Shown here: piece after piece, positions 6,156 to 16,169 of the stretch
Layout: each line of letters starts with the position of its first letter
Position numbering within the stretch: position 1 is the first letter of the stretch
Assembly: GCA_949293385.1 (NCBI GenBank)
Contig: CASFDQ010000092.1
Coordinates: 1 to 32,645 of the forward strand
Direction: 5' to 3'
Length of the DNA: 32,645 bases
Source: an uncultured bacterium
Lineage (GTDB): Bacteria; Bacillota; Clostridia; Oscillospirales; Acutalibacteraceae
Notes under the pieces: generated by a model
Told to the model about the DNA's origin: nothing
What the model saw: the letters and a program-made list of their open reading frames with translations, nothing else
Databases searched by the model: none
Made by a program: the position numbers and the translations under genes

Positions 6156-8285
6156 ATGCGAGGAAAATGGATATGCACAGAACAAAAGGTGCAAACACCT
6201 TTATTCGTAAAAAAGTTCAACCTACACAATGCCAAAACCGTTAAAATTGATATTTCGGGTCTTGGTTATTTCGTTTTGCTGGTAAACGGGAAAAGGGTAA
6301 GCACCCCGTTTGTTCCCGCACAGACCGACTATATGAAAAGGGATACCTCTATTTTCGCTTACCCCATTTTTGATACCTTCACACACAAAATTTTCTACCT
6401 TAGTTACGATATTACAAAATACATCCACGAGGGCGAAAACGAAATAAACGTAATCGTCGGTAACGGTTGGTTCAGGCAACCATACCGCATCGCAGAGGGT
6501 TACACTTCTTATAGTGATTTAGTTTGCACCGCGTTTGATATAAATATTTCGGACGAGTTGGGCCATCGCACGGTTTCGAGCGATGGCAGCGAACTTGCTT
6601 TCGTGTATCCTATTCTGGAAAGCAACCTGTTCACAGGCGAAACTGTTGACACACGTATGTTTTTAAAGGAATTGCCAAGAGCTGAAACCATGCTTTTCGA
6701 TGGCACACTTTTGGGTGAACTTGTACTGCAGGAGTGCCCCTTTGACCGGGTTATTCGCACGATAAAGCCGAAACATATCGGCGGCGGTATGTTTGACCTT
6801 GGCGAAAACATAAGTGGTAGGGTTTACATAAAAGGCAAGGGTGAAAGCGGCAATATAATTAAAGTTGTTCACGCCGAAGAAATAAAGGACGACGATCTGT
6901 TCCTCGTTACCACGGGTGCAGATTATACGGGTAGCAACGGCCAGCTTCAAATTCAGGCGGATACTTATATACTTAACGGTGAAACCGTAGAACTCTATCC
7001 CGAATTTGTATTTCACGGGTTCAGATATTTTAAAATCGAGGGCGAAATTGAAATTGAGGAGTTGCGTGCAGAGGTTATACATACCGACCTACCTCAAACG
7101 GCATCCTTCACCTGTGATAACGAGATTATAAATTGGACCTATGACGCTTTTATTCGTGGATACCTTGACAATATGCATGGTTGCGTACCTTCTGACTGCC
7201 CACACCGCGAGCGCCTTGGTTACACGGGCGATGGACAGCTTGTTAGCATGTCAGGTATGCTTACCTTTGATTCTAAACTTGCTTACAAAAAGTGGATAGA
7301 AGATATTTTCGAGTGTCAATGTAAAGTTTCGGGTCATGTTCAACATTCAGCGCCCTTCATGGGCGGAGGCGGTGGTCCTGGCGGTTGGGGCTCAGCCATT
7401 GTGTTTGTGCCGTATAACTACTATAACGTTTACGGCGATAGCGAAATGCTTAAAATCGCCTACCCTAAAATGCTGGAATGGTTAAAATATATGCAAGCTC
7501 ACTGTGAAAATGGTCTGCTTGTGCGTGAAGAAGAGGGCGGTTGGTGTTTAGGCGAGTGGTTGGCGCCACCAAAAACAGAAATTGACCAACACTTTGTAAA
7601 CACGTGTTGTATGGTAAAATCTATACTGATTATGGCAGATATTGCCGACAAGCTTGGTCTTGATGATGGTGAAATGTTAAGAACGACCGCTAAAACGCAC
7701 AAGAAAGCGCTATATGATAACTATTATAAAAACGGTAGTTATCTGGATGGACTTCAAGGTGCAGATGCACTCGCCTTATGGGCAGAACTTTTGGGCGACG
7801 GAATAGAAGAATCGCTAATAAAACACTATGAAGAACGCAACACCTTTGATACCGGTTTTATTGGTACCGGAATACTTTGTAATATGCTGTTCTCCATTGG
7901 TAGAGGCGATCTTGCTATCAAACTGATTGGTTCTGATGATACCGAAATAGGCTTTAATGCTATGCGGTTAAACAACGCCACCACCATTTACGAACACCTA
8001 TGTGTAGACGAGGCAAGCCACAACCACCCCGCCTTTGCGGGATGTTTACATACCCTTTATACCGGTCTCATGGGCATTAAACTTTCGGGTGGAAAAGCGG
8101 TTATTATGCCTTGTATTGACTCCGGACTTCGCGAGTTTTCGGGTAGTGTAAAACTCGAAAGCGGCAAGGTTGCGGTGAGTTTGAAAGGAAATGTCCTTAC
8201 TATATATACTGAAACACCCACACAGGTAATTATAAAAGGTGAAAGTTTCGTTACGCAAGAAGGTACAAACACCTACTATATTTAA
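6156..8285 (+). CDS. Alpha-L-rhamnosidase, glycoside hydrolase family 78
   Basis: With the ATG at 6156 (RBS AGGAGA at 6141-6146) the protein has 709 residues. The first ~300 residues carry beta-sandwich regions, including the DLGENISGRVYIKGKG strand typical of bacterial rhamnosidases. The (alpha/alpha)6 catalytic barrel begins near GCVPSDCPHRERLGYTGDGQ, the GH78 signature holding acidic catalytic residues, and continues through GGWCLGEWLAPP and NNATTIYEHLCVDEAS HNHPAFAGC. A short beta domain closes the protein. There is no signal peptide, so it probably acts in the cytoplasm on imported oligosaccharides and releases L-rhamnose. No transporter or rhamnose catabolic gene is adjacent. Codon style differs by eye from its neighbours (more GGT, ATT and TTG, and less of the CTT/GCC/ATA bias), which suggests separate acquisition. 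It has its own promoter and terminator. Confidence 0.9.
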   Translation: MRGKWICTEQKVQTPLFVKKFNLHNAKTVKIDISGLGYFVLLVNGKRVSTPFVPAQTDYMKRDTSIFAYPIFDTFTHKIFYLSYDITKYIHEGENEINVIVGNGWFRQPYRIAEGYTSYSDLVCTAFDINISDELGHRTVSSDGSELAFVYPILESNLFTGETVDTRMFLKELPRAETMLFDGTLLGELVLQECPFDRVIRTIKPKHIGGGMFDLGENISGRVYIKGKGESGNIIKVVHAEEIKDDDLFLVTTGADYTGSNGQLQIQADTYILNGETVELYPEFVFHGFRYFKIEGEIEIEELRAEVIHTDLPQTASFTCDNEIINWTYDAFIRGYLDNMHGCVPSDCPHRERLGYTGDGQLVSMSGMLTFDSKLAYKKWIEDIFECQCKVSGHVQHSAPFMGGGGGPGGWGSAIVFVPYNYYNVYGDSEMLKIAYPKMLEWLKYMQAHCENGLLVREEEGGWCLGEWLAPPKTEIDQHFVNTCCMVKSILIMADIADKLGLDDGEMLRTTAKTHKKALYDNYYKNGSYLDGLQGADALALWAELLGDGIEESLIKHYEERNTFDTGFIGTGILCNMLFSIGRGDLAIKLIGSDDTEIGFNAMRLNNATTIYEHLCVDEASHNHPAFAGCLHTLYTGLMGIKLSGGKAVIMPCIDSGLREFSGSVKLESGKVAVSLKGNVLTIYTETPTQVIIKGESFVTQEGTNTYYI

Positions 8286-8320
8286 GCCATGCGATAAAGG
8301 TTGTACAATAAAGGACAGTA

Positions 8321-8357
8321 AAAAGCTGTGTGGAATTTCCACACAGCTTTTAATTTT
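8321..8357. terminator. Strong terminator after the rhamnosidase gene
   Basis: A 15-base arm AAAAGCTGTGTGGAA (8321-8335) is followed, one base later, by its exact complement TTCCACACAGCTTTT (8337-8351), then AATTTTG. A-rich and T-rich flanks on both sides mean it could stop transcription in both directions. Confidence 0.85.
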
Positions 8358-8370
8358 GTCTCATACCTTG

Positions 8371-8462
8371 ACAAGCAGGGAAAATGTACGGCATTTTCCA
8401 CTTGTTATGGTAGCCTAAAATCCTTTAAATCTTATACTATTTTAAGGATGTTTATCTTTTCT
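8371..8462. other. Two further stem-loops in the recJ upstream region
   Basis: Stem 1: ACAAG..GGAAAATG (8371-8386) / CATTTTCC.CTTGT (8392-8405), with a bulge. Stem 2: AATCCTTTAAAT (8419-8430) / ATTTTAAGGAT (8439-8449), followed by a pyrimidine-rich run. Both lie before the recJ promoter, so they may be a second terminator or a repeat remnant; no function can be assigned. Confidence 0.4.
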
Positions 8463-8468
8463 TTTTTG

Positions 8469-8497
8469 TTGCAATAAAGCCGTATATTTGATATAAT
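8469..8497 (+). promoter_or_regulatory. Sigma-A promoter for the recJ-rel operon
   Basis: TTGCAA (8469-8474), 17-base spacer, TATAAT (8492-8497) with an extended TGA before it. It is the only clear promoter seen before the long gene run 8535-17246. Confidence 0.8.
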
Positions 8498-8534
8498 ATT
8501 TTAATAATACTTATTTTTAAGGCAGGTGAGAAAA

Positions 8535-10553
8535 ATGCAGTTTAAACGTTGGACGGTAAATCCTATTGATAAGGTCTTGGCGGCAGAGCTTGCCGAGGAG
8601 TGCGATATTGATACCTTCGTTGCCCTTATAGCTTCGGGCAGAGGCTATACCGACCCTTACGAGCTGTCTGAATTTCTCACCGACGAGGTAATGCTTGCCG
8701 ACCCTTACGAGCTTAAGGATATCGAAAAGGCCGCCGAAATAATTAACGAAGCGGTATGGAACGAAGAAAAAATTGCCGTTTTCGGCGACTACGACGTAGA
8801 CGGCGTTACCGCCACCGCCCTTATGTACAGTTATCTTAAAAACCGCGGCGCAAGGGTATCGTATTTTATTCCCGACCGCGAAAAGGACGGCTACGGTATA
8901 AATATGTCGGCTATCGACCGCATTAAAAATGAAAATTTCGACCTTATTGTTACCGTAGATAATGGAATTGCCGCTCACCGCGAGGTCGGTTATGCCAAAA
9001 GCCTCGGTATGAAGGTCGTGGTCACCGATCATCACCTTCCCGGAGGCGAGCTTCCCGAGGCCGACGCCGTCGTGGATCCCCACCGTCCCGACGATATAAG
9101 CGAATTTAAGGATATCTGCGGAGTTTTCGTGGCTTTTAAGGTAGTCTGCGCCGCCGAAGGCCGTTCTCCCGAGGAAATGCTGTCCGATTACGGCGACCTC
9201 GTGGCCCTTGGTACCGTTGCCGACGTTATGCCTCTTGTAAATGAGAACAGAACGGTGGTAAGAGAAGGCCTAAACCTTATTGAGAGCGGAAACCGAAGAG
9301 GCCTTACCGCCCTTTGCCGTGCCGCCGCAATAGAAGACGGCGCTCTTACCGCTTCCCGTCTGGCTTTCGGAATTGCCCCGAGAATAAACGCCGCAGGAAG
9401 AATGGGGGATGCGAGCCGCGCCTGTGAACTGCTTCTTACCGACGACGATGAGGTGGCCGAGGGCCTTTCCTCGGTGCTTAACAACGAGAATATCCGCCGT
9501 CAGGGAATAGAAAAGCAGATATTTGCCGAGGCGGCGAAGACCGTCGACAAAAAAGGCTATAAGCATAACCGCGTTATAGTCGTTTCGGGCGAGGGTTGGC
9601 ACTGCGGAGTTATCGGTATCGTCGCCGCACGCATTTCCGAAAAATACGGCCGTCCCGCAATAGTTTTGTCGGTAGAAAACGGTATTGCAAACGGTTCCTG
9701 CAGAAGCATCAAGGGCTTTTCGATCTACGACGCCCTCTGCGACTGCTCCTATCTGCTTTCGAAATTCGGAGGTCACGAAATGGCCGCAGGCGTGACCCTT
9801 GACGAGTCGCTTATCGACTCTTTCAGACGCGCCGTTAACGAGTACGCCGCCCGATTCCCTCTGCCTTTATCGGAAGTCAGACTCGACTGCAAGCTTAATC
9901 CTGCCGCCCTTTCGGTAGATTTAGCCGAGTCTGTAAAGCAGCTTGAACCCTTCGGTACGGGAAATCCCGTTCCTCTTTTCGGAATTTTCGGGGTTACCGT
10001 CGATAAGCTCTCCCCCGTAGGAAACGGAAAGCACCTTCGCCTTACCTTTAAAAAAGGCGAGACGACCTTTCCCGCAATGCTTTTCGGAACGTCTGTAGCC
10101 GCCTTCCCTTACGGGGTGGGCGAAAGGGTGGATATCGCCGTAACGGTCGATACTAATTTCTACGGCGGAAACCTGAACCTTACCGTTTCCCTTAAGGATG
10201 TAAGACCCTCGGGAATAAACGAAGAGGATATTGTCGACGATATTGCCCTCTACGAGGACTTCAAATCGGGGAATAATAAAAACTACGCCGATATAACTCC
10301 TAACCGCGAGGAAATAGGGGTCGTTTATAAATTTCTTTTAAAAACTCCCGCTTCTACCGATAGAATAGTAGCCGCGAATATAAATACGGTAGGCTACGCG
10401 AAGGCTCTTATTGCCGCCGAGGCTCTCTGTGAGCTGAAGCTTTGCTCGGTCTTCGATAACGAAGGCGTGCCCGTAATAAAGGTCACGAATACGGGAGCCA
10501 AGGTAAATCTTAATGATGCCAACATTCTTAAAAAACTAAGGGGTGAGATCTAA
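8535..10553 (+). CDS. recJ: Single-stranded-DNA exonuclease RecJ
   Basis: A 672-residue DHH-family nuclease that degrades single-stranded DNA 5' to 3' in recombination and repair. Motifs: VFGDYDVDG (about residues 82-90), VTVDNGI (139-145), VTDHHLPGG (163-171, the DHH motif), a DHHA1-type FGGHEMAAG (411-419), followed by an OB-fold region (FGTGNPVPLFGIF) and a C-terminal extension of about 100 residues. I prefer the ATG at 8535 because AGGTGA sits five bases before it; a GTG at 8526 in the same frame is the alternative. The stop overlaps the next start (TAATG), so translation is coupled with rel. Confidence 0.93.
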   Translation: MQFKRWTVNPIDKVLAAELAEECDIDTFVALIASGRGYTDPYELSEFLTDEVMLADPYELKDIEKAAEIINEAVWNEEKIAVFGDYDVDGVTATALMYSYLKNRGARVSYFIPDREKDGYGINMSAIDRIKNENFDLIVTVDNGIAAHREVGYAKSLGMKVVVTDHHLPGGELPEADAVVDPHRPDDISEFKDICGVFVAFKVVCAAEGRSPEEMLSDYGDLVALGTVADVMPLVNENRTVVREGLNLIESGNRRGLTALCRAAAIEDGALTASRLAFGIAPRINAAGRMGDASRACELLLTDDDEVAEGLSSVLNNENIRRQGIEKQIFAEAAKTVDKKGYKHNRVIVVSGEGWHCGVIGIVAARISEKYGRPAIVLSVENGIANGSCRSIKGFSIYDALCDCSYLLSKFGGHEMAAGVTLDESLIDSFRRAVNEYAARFPLPLSEVRLDCKLNPAALSVDLAESVKQLEPFGTGNPVPLFGIFGVTVDKLSPVGNGKHLRLTFKKGETTFPAMLFGTSVAAFPYGVGERVDIAVTVDTNFYGGNLNLTVSLKDVRPSGINEEDIVDDIALYEDFKSGNNKNYADITPNREEIGVVYKFLLKTPASTDRIVAANINTVGYAKALIAAEALCELKLCSVFDNEGVPVIKVTNTGAKVNLNDANILKKLRGEI

Positions 10554-12748
10554 TGGTATTAGAGCCCAAATACGAAAAAAATTATGAGCATCTTGAATCT
10601 CTTATTAAGCAGCAGGGCGGGGAATACGACCTCGACCTTATTCGTCGCGCCTTCGAGCTTTGCGTCGGTGCCCATAAGGGTCAGTACCGTAAGAGTAAGG
10701 AAGAATTTTATTTTCATCCCTTCAGCGTTGCGAAGATAATAGTCGGCCTCGGTATGGACTCTGAGTCTATCGCCGCCGCCCTGCTTCACGATGTCGTCGA
10801 GGATACCGAAACCGAGCTCGAGCAGATAAAGTCGATGTTCGGCGCCGACGTTGCTCTTATTGTCGACGGCGTTACAAAGATCGGACGAATTCAGTATATC
10901 TCCCGCGAGCAGCAGCAGGCCGAATCCCTTCGAAAAATGCTTATCGCGATGGGTAAGGATATCCGCGTTATAATAATAAAGCTGGCCGACCGTCTTCACA
11001 ATATGCGAACCATCGATTCTATGCCCGATCAGAAGCAGAGGGATAAAGCCCTCGAGACCATCGAGGTCTACGCCCCTATTGCGCACCGACTCGGTATCCG
11101 TCCCATAAAAGACGAGCTTGAAGACCTCGCTATAAAGCACCTTGATCCAATCGCGTATCACGAGATAGAGGGTCTCCTTTCGTCCAAGCAGGACTTCAGA
11201 GAAAGCACCTTTAAAATAATTCGCGAGCGTATTGAAGAGCGTCTTAAAAACGATATGCCGGGGGTAAATTTCGTACTGCAGTCCCGTGTTAAATCGGTTC
11301 CGGGAATCTACCGTAAAATGTTTATTCAGGGCAAGGATTTCGACGAGATCTACGATGTTTACGCCCTGCGTATAATTACCGATACCGTAAACGACTGTTA
11401 TAACGTCCTCGGTATTATGCACGATATGTTCCGTCCTATCCCTAACCGCTTTAAGGACTATATCTCTACCCCTAAGCCCAATATGTATCAGTCCCTTCAT
11501 ACTACCGTTATCGGCCGTCAGGCAGTACCCTTCGAGATTCAAATAAGAACCTTCGATATGCATCACACCGCCGAGTTCGGTATAGCCGCTCACTGGAAAT
11601 ACAAAGAAGGAATAACGACTACCAATAAGCGTATGGAGGACCGACTCTCCTGGATTCGTCAGATACTCGAGGCCGAGGAGGATACGGGCGACCTTATAAG
11701 AACGATAAAGATCGACCTTTCTCAGGAGGACGTATTTGCCGTTACTCCCAAGGGTGACGTTATAAATCTTCCCGCAGGCTCAACCGTTATCGACTTCGCC
11801 TTCGCGATACATTCTGCGGTAGGAGTTAAAATGATCGGCGCCAAGGTCGACGGAAAGATAGTTCAGATAAACCACGTCGTAAAAACGGGCGAGGTCATCG
11901 AGATCCTCACCACAAACGCCGCAGGCCACGGCCCCTCCCGCGACTGGCTGAATATTGCGGTTACCTCTTCCGCAAAGGCCAAGATCCGTTCTTGGTTTAA
12001 AAAGGAAAGAAGAGAAGAAAATATCGAAACGGGACGAACTGCCCTTGAAACAGAGCTTAGACGAAACTCTATCGTTCTTCCCGAAAAGGAAATGAAGGAG
12101 TTTCTTGACGAGGCCGCCAGAAAGCAGAAATGCGCAAACATCGATGAGCTTTACGCCGCTATAGGCTACGGCGGGATCTTCCTCGAAAAGATAGTTCCGA
12201 AGCTTAAGGAGGACTATCAGAAGCTTATTAAAGCCGAAACGCCGCCTACCGCCGAGGAGTATATCAAGAAGCATATCGTCCGTTCCCCCGAGGGAGTTAT
12301 CGTCGAGGGTATCGACAACTGCCTCGTTAAGCTTTCAAAATGCTGCGCACCTCTTCCGGGCGATTCCATAATCGGCTTTATTACCCGCGGTCACGGTGTT
12401 TCTATCCATAAGCGGGACTGCGTTAACGTCCCCGTAAACATCGCAAATGCCGCCGAGCCTAACCGCTGGATAAAATCCTACTGGGCCGAATCGGAGCTCG
12501 AACGCTCAAGCTTCACCGCCTCGCTTCAGATAAACGCTCTCGACCGCGACGGACTTTTGGCCGACGTTACAAACGTGCTTTTCAATATGCACGTTAACCT
12601 TCACGCCGTAAATGCCCGAGCCGTAAAGGGAGGGCACTGCCTTATAAGCGTAACGGTGGCTACCGCGGGCCTCGAGCATTTAAGGAGTATTATCGAACGT
12701 CTTCAAAAACTCAGCGGCGTTTATACCGTAGAAAGGGTCAACGGATAA
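10553..12748 (+). CDS. rel: Bifunctional (p)ppGpp synthetase/hydrolase Rel
   Basis: A 731-residue RelA/SpoT homologue that makes and degrades (p)ppGpp in the stringent response. Order of domains: HD hydrolase ([10 protein letters not shown] and [10 protein letters not shown], about residues 51-85), synthetase ([45 protein letters not shown], about 245-345), TGS ([17 protein letters not shown] onward, about 395-455), a Cys-containing region ([11 protein letters not shown]) and a C-terminal ACT domain (last ~75 residues). The HD residues are intact, so hydrolase activity is expected, as in the single Rel of most Firmicutes. It overlaps recJ by one base and the dtd start codon by one base. The rel-dtd-MBL order is common in Firmicutes. 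Confidence 0.95.
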   Translation: MVLEPKYEKNYEHLESLIKQQGGEYDLDLIRRAFELCVGAHKGQYRKSKEEFYFHPFSVAKIIVGLGMDSESIAAALLHDVVEDTETELEQIKSMFGADVALIVDGVTKIGRIQYISREQQQAESLRKMLIAMGKDIRVIIIKLADRLHNMRTIDSMPDQKQRDKALETIEVYAPIAHRLGIRPIKDELEDLAIKHLDPIAYHEIEGLLSSKQDFRESTFKIIRERIEERLKNDMPGVNFVLQSRVKSVPGIYRKMFIQGKDFDEIYDVYALRIITDTVNDCYNVLGIMHDMFRPIPNRFKDYISTPKPNMYQSLHTTVIGRQAVPFEIQIRTFDMHHTAEFGIAAHWKYKEGITTTNKRMEDRLSWIRQILEAEEDTGDLIRTIKIDLSQEDVFAVTPKGDVINLPAGSTVIDFAFAIHSAVGVKMIGAKVDGKIVQINHVVKTGEVIEILTTNAAGHGPSRDWLNIAVTSSAKAKIRSWFKKERREENIETGRTALETELRRNSIVLPEKEMKEFLDEAARKQKCANIDELYAAIGYGGIFLEKIVPKLKEDYQKLIKAETPPTAEEYIKKHIVRSPEGVIVEGIDNCLVKLSKCCAPLPGDSIIGFITRGHGVSIHKRDCVNVPVNIANAAEPNRWIKSYWAESELERSSFTASLQINALDRDGLLADVTNVLFNMHVNLHAVNARAVKGGHCLISVTVATAGLEHLRSIIERLQKLSGVYTVERVNG

Positions 12749-13202
12749 TGAAAGCAGTAGTTCAGCGCGTAGCCTCTGCCGCTGTAAAGGCAGAGGGAAA
12801 TACCGTCGGCGAGATAAAAAAGGCCTTCTCGTCCTTTTGGGTGTTACGAAGGAAGATACCGAGGAGGATGCGCAGATACTTGCCAAAAAGATGGCGAGCC
12901 TGCGTATCTTTACCGACGAAAACGGTAAAATGAACCTTTCGGTAAAGGATATCGGGGGAAGTGCTCTCGTTATCTCAAACTTTACCCTTTGCGCCGATGT
13001 AAGGAAGGGGACCCGTCCCTCTTTCGACCCCGCTATGCCGCCTGCGGAGGCCGACCGCCTTTACGAATATTTCTGCAAACTGCTTTCCGAGCAGGAGGCA
13101 GTAGCCGTAGAAACGGGGGTTTTCGGCGCCGAAATGAAGGTAAGTCTTTTAAACGACGGACCGGTTACCCTAACTTTAGATTCTACCCTTTGGAGAAAAT
13201 AA
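12748..13202 (+). CDS. dtd: D-aminoacyl-tRNA deacylase Dtd, split by an apparent -1 frameshift
   Basis: Dtd removes D-amino acids wrongly attached to tRNA. Frame 1 encodes [18 protein letters not shown] and ends its Dtd similarity at GEIKK (12822). The rest ([18 protein letters not shown] onward) is in the -1 frame and runs to the stop at 13202, including the Dtd motifs [11 protein letters not shown] and the region [13 protein letters not shown]. Joining at 12822 gives 151 residues, the usual Dtd length, with no residue missing or extra. The join lies at A AAA AAG (12816-12822), a known -1 slippery heptamer in the correct phase. Either the ribosome shifts here, or one base is missing by mutation or sequencing error in the A6G2 run. 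Without a shift the product would stop after 61 residues and be inactive. Confidence 0.88.
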
Positions 13203-13832
13203 ATGGAGATTCAAACCCTGTATTTTGGCGGAAACGAGGCCAATTGTTACCTTGTTTTGACCGATTCTGCCGCCCTTGTTATAGATCCTGCCGCCCCCTT
13301 TGCCGAGGCTCAGCGCTTCCTTAGCGAAAACAGCGATAAGGAGCGTCTTATTCTCCTGACGCATTTTCATTTCGATCATATCTTAGGTGCCGGAGAGCTA
13401 AGAGATAAATTCGGCGCTAAAATAGTTATCGAAGCTATGGACGAGGTCGGACTTTATAACGACCGCTTTAGTCTTTCTGCTCTTGTAGGCCTTTCGCAGG
13501 AGCCCTTTTATGCCGACGTAAGGGTAGAAGATGGGGATATCATCGACCTTGGCGAGGATAAGATCGAGGTGCTTTATACCCCCGGTCATACCGCAGGCTC
13601 GGTCTGCTACAGACTTGGCGAAAACCTCTTTACCGGAGACACCCTTTTCGAGTATTCGGTAGGCCGTACCGATTTTCCTACGGGAGACAGTGCCGCTCTG
13701 ACAGAGTCCTTAAAGCGTCTTGCCGAAATCGAAGAAAACCTTATTCTTTATCCCGGTCACGGCGACTCTACTACCCTCTTAAAGGAAAAACTGCATAACC
13801 CTTATATGCAGGATCTAAGTGATTATATATGA
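13203..13832 (+). CDS. MBL-fold metallohydrolase (glyoxalase II-like)
   Basis: A 209-residue metallo-beta-lactamase-fold protein. Metal-site motifs: THFHFDHILGA (HxHxDH), YTPGHTAGSVCY, FTGDTLF and YPGHGDST. The small size and GHTAGS/GDTLF motifs resemble the YcbL/GloB-like group, often annotated as hydroxyacylglutathione hydrolase; the thioester substrate is not certain, since these bacteria commonly lack glutathione. The ATG directly follows the dtd stop, and its end overlaps the hemZ start by four bases (ATGA), so it is translated as part of the operon. Confidence 0.88.
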   Translation: MEIQTLYFGGNEANCYLVLTDSAALVIDPAAPFAEAQRFLSENSDKERLILLTHFHFDHILGAGELRDKFGAKIVIEAMDEVGLYNDRFSLSALVGLSQEPFYADVRVEDGDIIDLGEDKIEVLYTPGHTAGSVCYRLGENLFTGDTLFEYSVGRTDFPTGDSAALTESLKRLAEIEENLILYPGHGDSTTLLKEKLHNPYMQDLSDYI

Positions 13833-15280
13833 ACCTTTGTAACGTAGATCACGGCTTTAATTACGAGCTTGAAAAGCTCTGCCGTATTTTTTTACCCCAT
13901 GAAAAAATAAATATACTAAACCGTATCGAAAAGGCCGAGACCTACGCCGTAACGACCCTTCTGCAGGGTAGAGCGGAGGCCGAGCTTTATTTCGGCGGAA
14001 GGGCCTATACCGAAGCGGAAGTTCTTTCGGACGGCGACCCTAAGACCGCCGAGCTGGGTCTTGCGACCTGCCTTTTCAGGTGCTTTACCGCGGCTACCGG
14101 CTATACTCCCGAATGGGGACTTTTGACGGGTGTGCGTCCCGCGAAGCTCTACTCCCGTATGTGTGAAAGGGAGGGGAGAGAGGCTACCGAGCGCTATTTT
14201 GCCGAGAGACTTTTCGTCAGCGAGGAAAAAATAAGCCTCTGCCGAGACTCTTCGGCTCCCGAGCAGGCGATAACCGCCGAAAACAGCCGAAATTCCTATA
14301 GCCTCTACGTCTCAATACCCTTTTGCCCGAGCCGTTGCTCCTATTGCTCCTTCGTTTCTCATTCGGTAGATAAAGCAGGAAAGCTTATTGACGACTATCT
14401 TCCGCTCCTTTGTAAAGAGCTTGCCGAAACGGCAAAGATCGCCGACAAGATAGGTCTTAAGCTCGAAACGGTCTATATCGGCGGCGGCACGCCCGTAGCC
14501 CTGTCGGCAAAGGGACTCGAGACTCTTATGACCGCTGTTTCGGAGAATTTCGACCTTAGCGGCATCCGCGAATATACCGTAGAAGCGGGTCGTCCCGATG
14601 CAATAGATGCCGATAAGCTTATGGCTGTAAAGAAGGGCGGCGCTACGAGAATAAGCGTCAATCCGCAGACTATGAACGACTCTGTTTTGGAGGCTATCGG
14701 AAGAAAGCATACCGCGAAGCAGACCGTAGAGGCCTTCGATCTCGCAAGGAAGCTCGGCTTCGATAATATAAATATGGACCTTATCGCAGGTCTTCCTACC
14801 GATACCGCCGAAAGCTTTAAAAATACCCTCGATATTCTTTTAGAGCTCGACCCCGAAAGTATAACCGTTCATTCCCTTTCGGTGAAAAAGGCCGCAACCA
14901 TCTCTACTACGGGAGCTCTTCCCGAAATAGAGACGGGGGCTATCGCCTCGGAAATGGTGCGCCACGCCCGAAAGACCTTGACCGACCGAGGAATAGTTCC
15001 GTATTATATGTACCGTCAGAGTAAAACGGTAGGAAATCTCGAAAACGTCGGCTACGCAAAGCGCGGCTATGAGGGGCTTTATAACGTCTACATAATGGAC
15101 GAGACCCATACCATTCTTGCCTGCGGAGCCTCTGCCGTTACCAAGCTTCGCGAGCCCGGGGGCGACTATATCGAGCGAATATTCAACTTCAAATATCCGT
15201 ATGAATATATAAACCGCTTCGACGAGCTTATAGAGCGTAAGAAAGGAATTTTCGACTTCTATGATAAATACGGTATCTGA
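13829..15280 (+). CDS. hemZ: HemZ, radical SAM coproporphyrinogen dehydrogenase-like protein
   Basis: A 483-residue radical SAM protein. It has the HemZ-specific N-terminal part of ~155 residues (with GLLTGVRPAKL near residue 97-107), then SIPFCPSRCSYCSFVS with the [4Fe-4S] cysteines C166, C170 and C173, then VYIGGGTPVALS and ISVNPQTMNDSVLEAIGRKH. HemZ is related to HemN, the oxygen-independent coproporphyrinogen III oxidase. In anaerobic Clostridia without a full haem pathway the true function is unclear. It overlaps the MBL gene by four bases, and the next gene by 20. Confidence 0.9.
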   Translation: MNLCNVDHGFNYELEKLCRIFLPHEKINILNRIEKAETYAVTTLLQGRAEAELYFGGRAYTEAEVLSDGDPKTAELGLATCLFRCFTAATGYTPEWGLLTGVRPAKLYSRMCEREGREATERYFAERLFVSEEKISLCRDSSAPEQAITAENSRNSYSLYVSIPFCPSRCSYCSFVSHSVDKAGKLIDDYLPLLCKELAETAKIADKIGLKLETVYIGGGTPVALSAKGLETLMTAVSENFDLSGIREYTVEAGRPDAIDADKLMAVKKGGATRISVNPQTMNDSVLEAIGRKHTAKQTVEAFDLARKLGFDNINMDLIAGLPTDTAESFKNTLDILLELDPESITVHSLSVKKAATISTTGALPEIETGAIASEMVRHARKTLTDRGIVPYYMYRQSKTVGNLENVGYAKRGYEGLYNVYIMDETHTILACGASAVTKLREPGGDYIERIFNFKYPYEYINRFDELIERKKGIFDFYDKYGI

Positions 15281-16169
15281 GATAAATTACAGGCTTAATA
15301 CCGACCCCGCGGCTTTTATAGCCGAGTGCGACAAAGAATACCGCTCGAAAATAAAGGCGGTCGCCGCCTATATTTCGGATAACAGACACATAAGGCTTAT
15401 CTCTATCGCAGGTCCTTCGGGGGCGGGGAAAACGACTACCGCGAACATTCTTTGCGCTATGCTTGAAGAGATCGGTATCGATACCCTCGTGGTGTCGTTG
15501 GACGATTTTTACTACTCCCGAGATATCGTCGATCTGGGAAAGGTCGACCCCGAATCGGTCGAGGCCCTTAATACCGAACTGCTTCACGACTGCGTCACCG
15601 AGCTTCTGGAAAAGGGCGCCGCAAGGCTTCCGATATACGATTTTAAAAGCGGAACCTCACATAAAAACGCAAAGCCTACCGATCTTAAAGAGTACGGAAT
15701 TCTTATTCTGGAGGGAATTCACGGCCTTAACCCCGTAATAACCGAGGCCCTGCCGAAGGACCGTCTTCTAAAGCTTTATATAAGCGCCTATACCCCTTTT
15801 GAAAACGAAAAAGGTGAGGTAGTTCTTACGGGAAGAAAGCTTCGCCTCGTGCGAAGAAGTCTTCGTGACCGAAGGTTTCGGAATTCCGATATTCTGAGGA
15901 CTCTGAGCTTCTGGGGCGGGGTGGTAGAGGCGGAGGATAGATTTCTTTACGGATTTATAAGGTATGCCGACTTTCATATTCATACGATGCACGCCTTCGA
16001 GCCCGCTCTCTATAGGGACGAATTTATCGAAATGGTAAAAGCTCTCGGCAAAGCTCATCCCTTTTACGAATACGTAAGCCTTATATGCCTCGGCCTGTCG
16101 GTCTTTACGAATTTAAGTCCGACTCTTATCCCCGAAAACTCCCTTATACGCGAATTTATAGGGTCTTGA
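15261..16169 (+). CDS. Uridine kinase-like nucleoside kinase
   Basis: A 302-residue P-loop kinase of the uridine kinase/phosphoribulokinase family. Motifs: SIAGPSGAGKTTTANIL (Walker A), VVSLDDFYYSRD (substrate site Asp), PIYDFKSGTSH, LILEGIHGLNP, and the lid region GRKLRLVRRSLRDRRFR. Many Clostridia carry a longer version with an N-terminal TGS-like half; here only a short N-terminal stretch of ~50 residues precedes the P-loop. It probably phosphorylates a nucleoside such as uridine or cytidine. The start is placed inside the end of hemZ (20-base overlap); RBS-like AAAGGA lies about 14 bases upstream. Confidence 0.85.
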   Translation: MINTVSEINYRLNTDPAAFIAECDKEYRSKIKAVAAYISDNRHIRLISIAGPSGAGKTTTANILCAMLEEIGIDTLVVSLDDFYYSRDIVDLGKVDPESVEALNTELLHDCVTELLEKGAARLPIYDFKSGTSHKNAKPTDLKEYGILILEGIHGLNPVITEALPKDRLLKLYISAYTPFENEKGEVVLTGRKLRLVRRSLRDRRFRNSDILRTLSFWGGVVEAEDRFLYGFIRYADFHIHTMHAFEPALYRDEFIEMVKALGKAHPFYEYVSLICLGLSVFTNLSPTLIPENSLIREFIGS

